Below are positions 63,386-64,000 of a stretch of 64,000 bases of DNA, piece by piece. Below the pieces are notes generated by a model. It did no database searches. It was not told the DNA's origin and was given only the letters and a program-made list of their open reading frames with translations. Every line of letters starts with the position of its first letter. Positions within the stretch are counted from its first letter, which is position 1. A program made the translations under genes and the position numbers. Origin of the DNA: Cristatella mucedo. Its lineage: Eukaryota > Bryozoa > Phylactolaemata > Cristatellidae. The stretch spans positions 3,122,501-3,186,500 of the forward strand of contig WPIO01000039.1 in the NCBI GenBank assembly GCA_009760855.2, given 5' to 3'.

Positions 63386-64000
63386 TGCCAAACAAGCGCG
63401 GCTTCCTCCTTTCTCATGTCCTTGGTTTTCAAGCGAGGTGCGTGAACGCGATCAGCTTTATCTGAGCTCAGACCATATTCGTCGAGTGCCGTACTAAGAA
63501 TTAGCTAAATCTGCACGGGTTTCGAAACTTTACGGATTGTTTACTCCCATAGCATTATATGTGCGGACGCAGGCGCCACTTTTTTCGTCTTGAGTGTATC
63601 TCCAGTTCTGAAAATGCATGCCTGGGATTATCTAGTTTGTCATTCACTGCAGCCTTCCACGGTTAATTCAATGCTGGGGCTGACGAGTCTTATTGAAAGG
63701 GCGAATCGGCTTTCTTCTCGCCGGCTGTTACTATGGAGTCCGGTGCCATTTGACTCTCATTCGATAGAACCACTGTCACGAGGGCTAAGCGATAATTATA
63801 AGGCAGGGGATTTTCCTGTACTGACTGCATTAAGTGCACTCACTAAATTTCCCGCGGCTTATATTTAGATGTAGTGGCAAAAAACGCAAATCTCAGGCAA
63901 CAAATGAACAAGATGTATAAGCTGAGCCACCAGCAGAGCCAATGTATCTCGATAGAGGCTATCCAAGCGATGTCAGCGCATCATCTGTTCCTTTGATACA

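Overview
This window is nuclear DNA of an animal, most likely an invertebrate. Coding sequence is split into short exons with GT-AG borders and consistent phases, introns run to several kb, and the encoded families (eukaryotic glutamine-dependent NAD+ synthetase, a PTB domain) are metazoan or eukaryotic. CpG-rich blocks persist around 5' exons, and the rest is filled with retrotransposon pieces, tRNA-derived SINEs and simple repeats. The phylum cannot be fixed from the sequence alone.

Layout. (1) 2056-13450, minus strand: the first ten exons of NADSYN1, running off the left edge; all three nitrilase catalytic residues and the PP-loop are visible. Its introns carry a complete hAT-type element with a perfect 8-bp target duplication. 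(2) 13451-20695: the space between NADSYN1 and the next gene, which are head to head. It holds GC boxes, a solo-LTR-like element, nested LINE 3' ends and, from about 19.7 kb, a CpG-rich promoter region with small tandem repeats. (3) 20696-45372, plus strand: an eight-exon gene, assembled here from splice sites and phases, for a protein of about 393 residues with five hydrophobic segments and no family I recognise. (4) 45373-49317: no gene seen; two perfect hairpins and SINE/LINE copies. (5) 49318-50598: a 1.3-kb purine-rich satellite, (GA)n followed by a 10-bp GACAGACAGA unit. (6) 50876-51715, plus: an intronless gene for a 279-residue single-pass membrane protein with an NPIY motif. (7) 54149-61404, plus: phase-compatible exons of a gene with a PTB domain resembling that of SH2D5, preceded by a charged helical segment; both ends are incomplete.

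Mobile DNA. Two non-LTR retrotransposon families recur as 5'-truncated 3' ends. LINE-A ends in GGAGATACATTACATTA. LINE-B ends in a GCGCC/GGCGC hairpin followed by (ATT)n. Two tRNA-derived SINE families are present. SINE-1 carries at its 3' end the same double hairpin as LINE-B, which suggests LINE-B mobilised it. Several elements are nested, giving relative ages. The genes show no evident functional grouping; the only suggestive link is the NPIY motif of gene 6 beside the PTB-domain gene 7, which is inference.
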